From JANWHQ01 sp963775275 (GTDB lineage Bacteria; Pseudomonadota; Alphaproteobacteria; Caulobacterales; Caulobacteraceae), in NCBI GenBank assembly GCA_963775275.1, contig CAVZII010000005.1, positions 3,844,001-3,908,000 of the forward strand: a stretch of 64,000 nucleotides of DNA, written 5' to 3'. The position numbers were made by a program, and so were the translations under genes. Of the stretch, positions 63,217 to 64,000 are shown one piece after another; within the stretch, counting starts at the first letter, position 1, and the number at the start of each line of letters is the position of its first letter. The notes beneath the pieces are model-generated. The model saw only the letters and a list, made by a program, of their open reading frames with translations, did not search any database and was not told the origin of the DNA.

Positions 63217-63912
63217 ATGGCGACCTTCGTGCTCGTGCACGGCGCCTGGTCGGGCAGCTGGGGCTACACCAAGGTGGCGCGGATGCTGCGCGCCGAAGGC
63301 CACGAGGTCTGGCAGCCGTCGCTGACGGGCCTTGGCGAGCGCTCCCACCTGTCGAGCCCGGCCATCACCTTGTCCACCCACGTCCAGGACGTGGTCGGCG
63401 TGTTCGATTACGAGGACCTGGCCGACGTCATCCTGGTCGGCCACTCCTACGGCGGCATGGTCATCACGGGCGTCTCCTCGCGCTGCGCCGACCAGATCCG
63501 CTCCCTGGTCTATCTGGACGCCTTCCTGCCCGCGAACGGCCAGGCGCTGTGGGACATCGCCGGCGAGCAGGGCCGGGCCATGTACATCGAAGGCCAGAAG
63601 CAGACCCCGGGCCTGATCCCCTTCTCTGGCTTCGCGGCCACGCCCGAGAACCCGGACGCGGCCGCCACACGCCGCCGCAAGCTGGGTCTCCAGCCGCTGC
63701 TGACCCTGACCGAGCCGGTGCAGTTGGACGGCTCAGAGCAGCAGATCAGGAACCGGACCTACATCCTCGCGACCAGGCGGCCGGGCTTTCAGCGCTTCTA
63801 CGACCAGGTCAAGGACGACCCGGCCTGGAAGGCCAAGACCATCGACACCGGCCATGTGGTGATGATGGAGGACCCCGACGGCCTGCTCCGCCTGCTGCTC
63901 GAAGAGGCGTAG
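63217..63912 (+). CDS. Alpha/beta hydrolase (EstC/salicylate-esterase-like)
   Basis: 231 residues. FVLVHGAWSGSWGY is the oxyanion-side motif, VGHSYGGM the nucleophile elbow and TGHVVMMEDPDGL the catalytic His. It resembles small esterases of the hydroxynitrile lyase/EstC type. A GAAGGAGG site precedes the ATG at 63217. It lies downstream of the aldehyde dehydrogenase but after a terminator. Confidence 0.88.
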   Translation: MATFVLVHGAWSGSWGYTKVARMLRAEGHEVWQPSLTGLGERSHLSSPAITLSTHVQDVVGVFDYEDLADVILVGHSYGGMVITGVSSRCADQIRSLVYLDAFLPANGQALWDIAGEQGRAMYIEGQKQTPGLIPFSGFAATPENPDAAATRRRKLGLQPLLTLTEPVQLDGSEQQIRNRTYILATRRPGFQRFYDQVKDDPAWKAKTIDTGHVVMMEDPDGLLRLLLEEA

Positions 63913-63922
63913 CCGTTCGGGC

Positions 63923-64000
63923 CTACTCTGGGCGATCCGACCGGTAGGTCAGCGCCGTCACACCGAGGAAGGCGACGAACAGCAAGATCCGTGACCACAG
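63923..64000 (-). CDS. C-terminal end of a membrane protein, cut by window edge
   Basis: The minus strand reads LWSRILLFVAFLGVTALTYR then SDRPE and a stop at 63923-63925. It holds one hydrophobic helix and a short basic/acidic tail. The rest lies outside the window, so no function can be given. Confidence 0.5.
   Translation of the reverse strand: MWSRILLFVAFLGVTALTYRSDRPE

Overview
The window is about 64 kb of GC-rich DNA with dense, often overlapping genes and alphaproteobacterial gene orders. Examples are sfsA-map, queA-tgt, iscR-desulfurase-sufBCDS-sufT-sufA, and rlpA/tmk/holB/tatD/MBL. The protein families (DUF2239, DUF6886, DUF5990, CmcJ/NvfI, PhhA, an AbrB-like permease) point to a Caulobacterales bacterium, most like Phenylobacterium or Caulobacter. 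This is inference from gene content, not a database match.

Layout. 1-10,000: the start of an aldehyde dehydrogenase, a sulfotransferase, radC, map, sfsA, an amino-acid permease, ppiB, queA, tgt, an O6-alkylguanine-DNA methyltransferase and a DUF1697 gene. 10,032-18,078: tRNA-Lys(TTT) followed by an island of about 8 kb, bounded by a perfect 48-bp repeat of the tRNA 3' end. The island has a truncated tyrosine integrase, a terminase-small-subunit-like gene, two phage-like genes, a PARIS-type defence pair (AAA ATPase AriA plus DUF4435 TOPRIM protein AriB), a decayed PUA/EVE-like HNH nuclease gene and two unknown genes. It looks like a phage-satellite or prophage remnant carrying anti-phage defence. 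18,192-23,430: M64 peptidase, phenylalanine hydroxylase, enolase, an MFS exporter and an alpha/beta hydrolase. 23,472-31,103: the complete SUF iron-sulfur operon. It is interrupted between sufB and sufC by a DUF559 nuclease gene bracketed by a 42-bp inverted repeat (41/42 identical). 31,125-39,889: TfoX-N protein, diguanylate cyclase, MazG, two transporters, S10 peptidase and small conserved proteins. 39,905-45,591: GST, then a long leftward run purN-MBL-tatD-holB-tmk-DUF5990-rlpA. 45,796-54,616: secreted proteins, tRNA-Ser(TGA), an SGNH esterase, a double GNAT, a stand-alone A-T-TE NRPS-like synthetase, a PBP4-type DacB and a CmcJ/NvfI oxidoreductase. 54,639-59,550: a two-component system and an OsmC protein. 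59,560-64,000: SDR, a second CmcJ/NvfI protein, an aldehyde dehydrogenase paralogous to the one at the left edge, and an esterase; these look like a catabolic group.

Two cross-cutting observations matter to a user. First, at least nine genes carry an apparent +1 frameshift: the permease, tgt, ogt, DUF1697, DUF2239, cupin and tatD outside the island, and ariB and the 10.2-11.0 kb gene inside it. The uniform sign suggests consensus errors rather than real gene death, so I give merged coordinates. Second, several palindromic repeat families are interspersed (7.6, 26.7-27.2, 29.0, 31.5 and 60.5 kb). One of them forms the ends, and part of the coding sequence, of the DUF559 gene.
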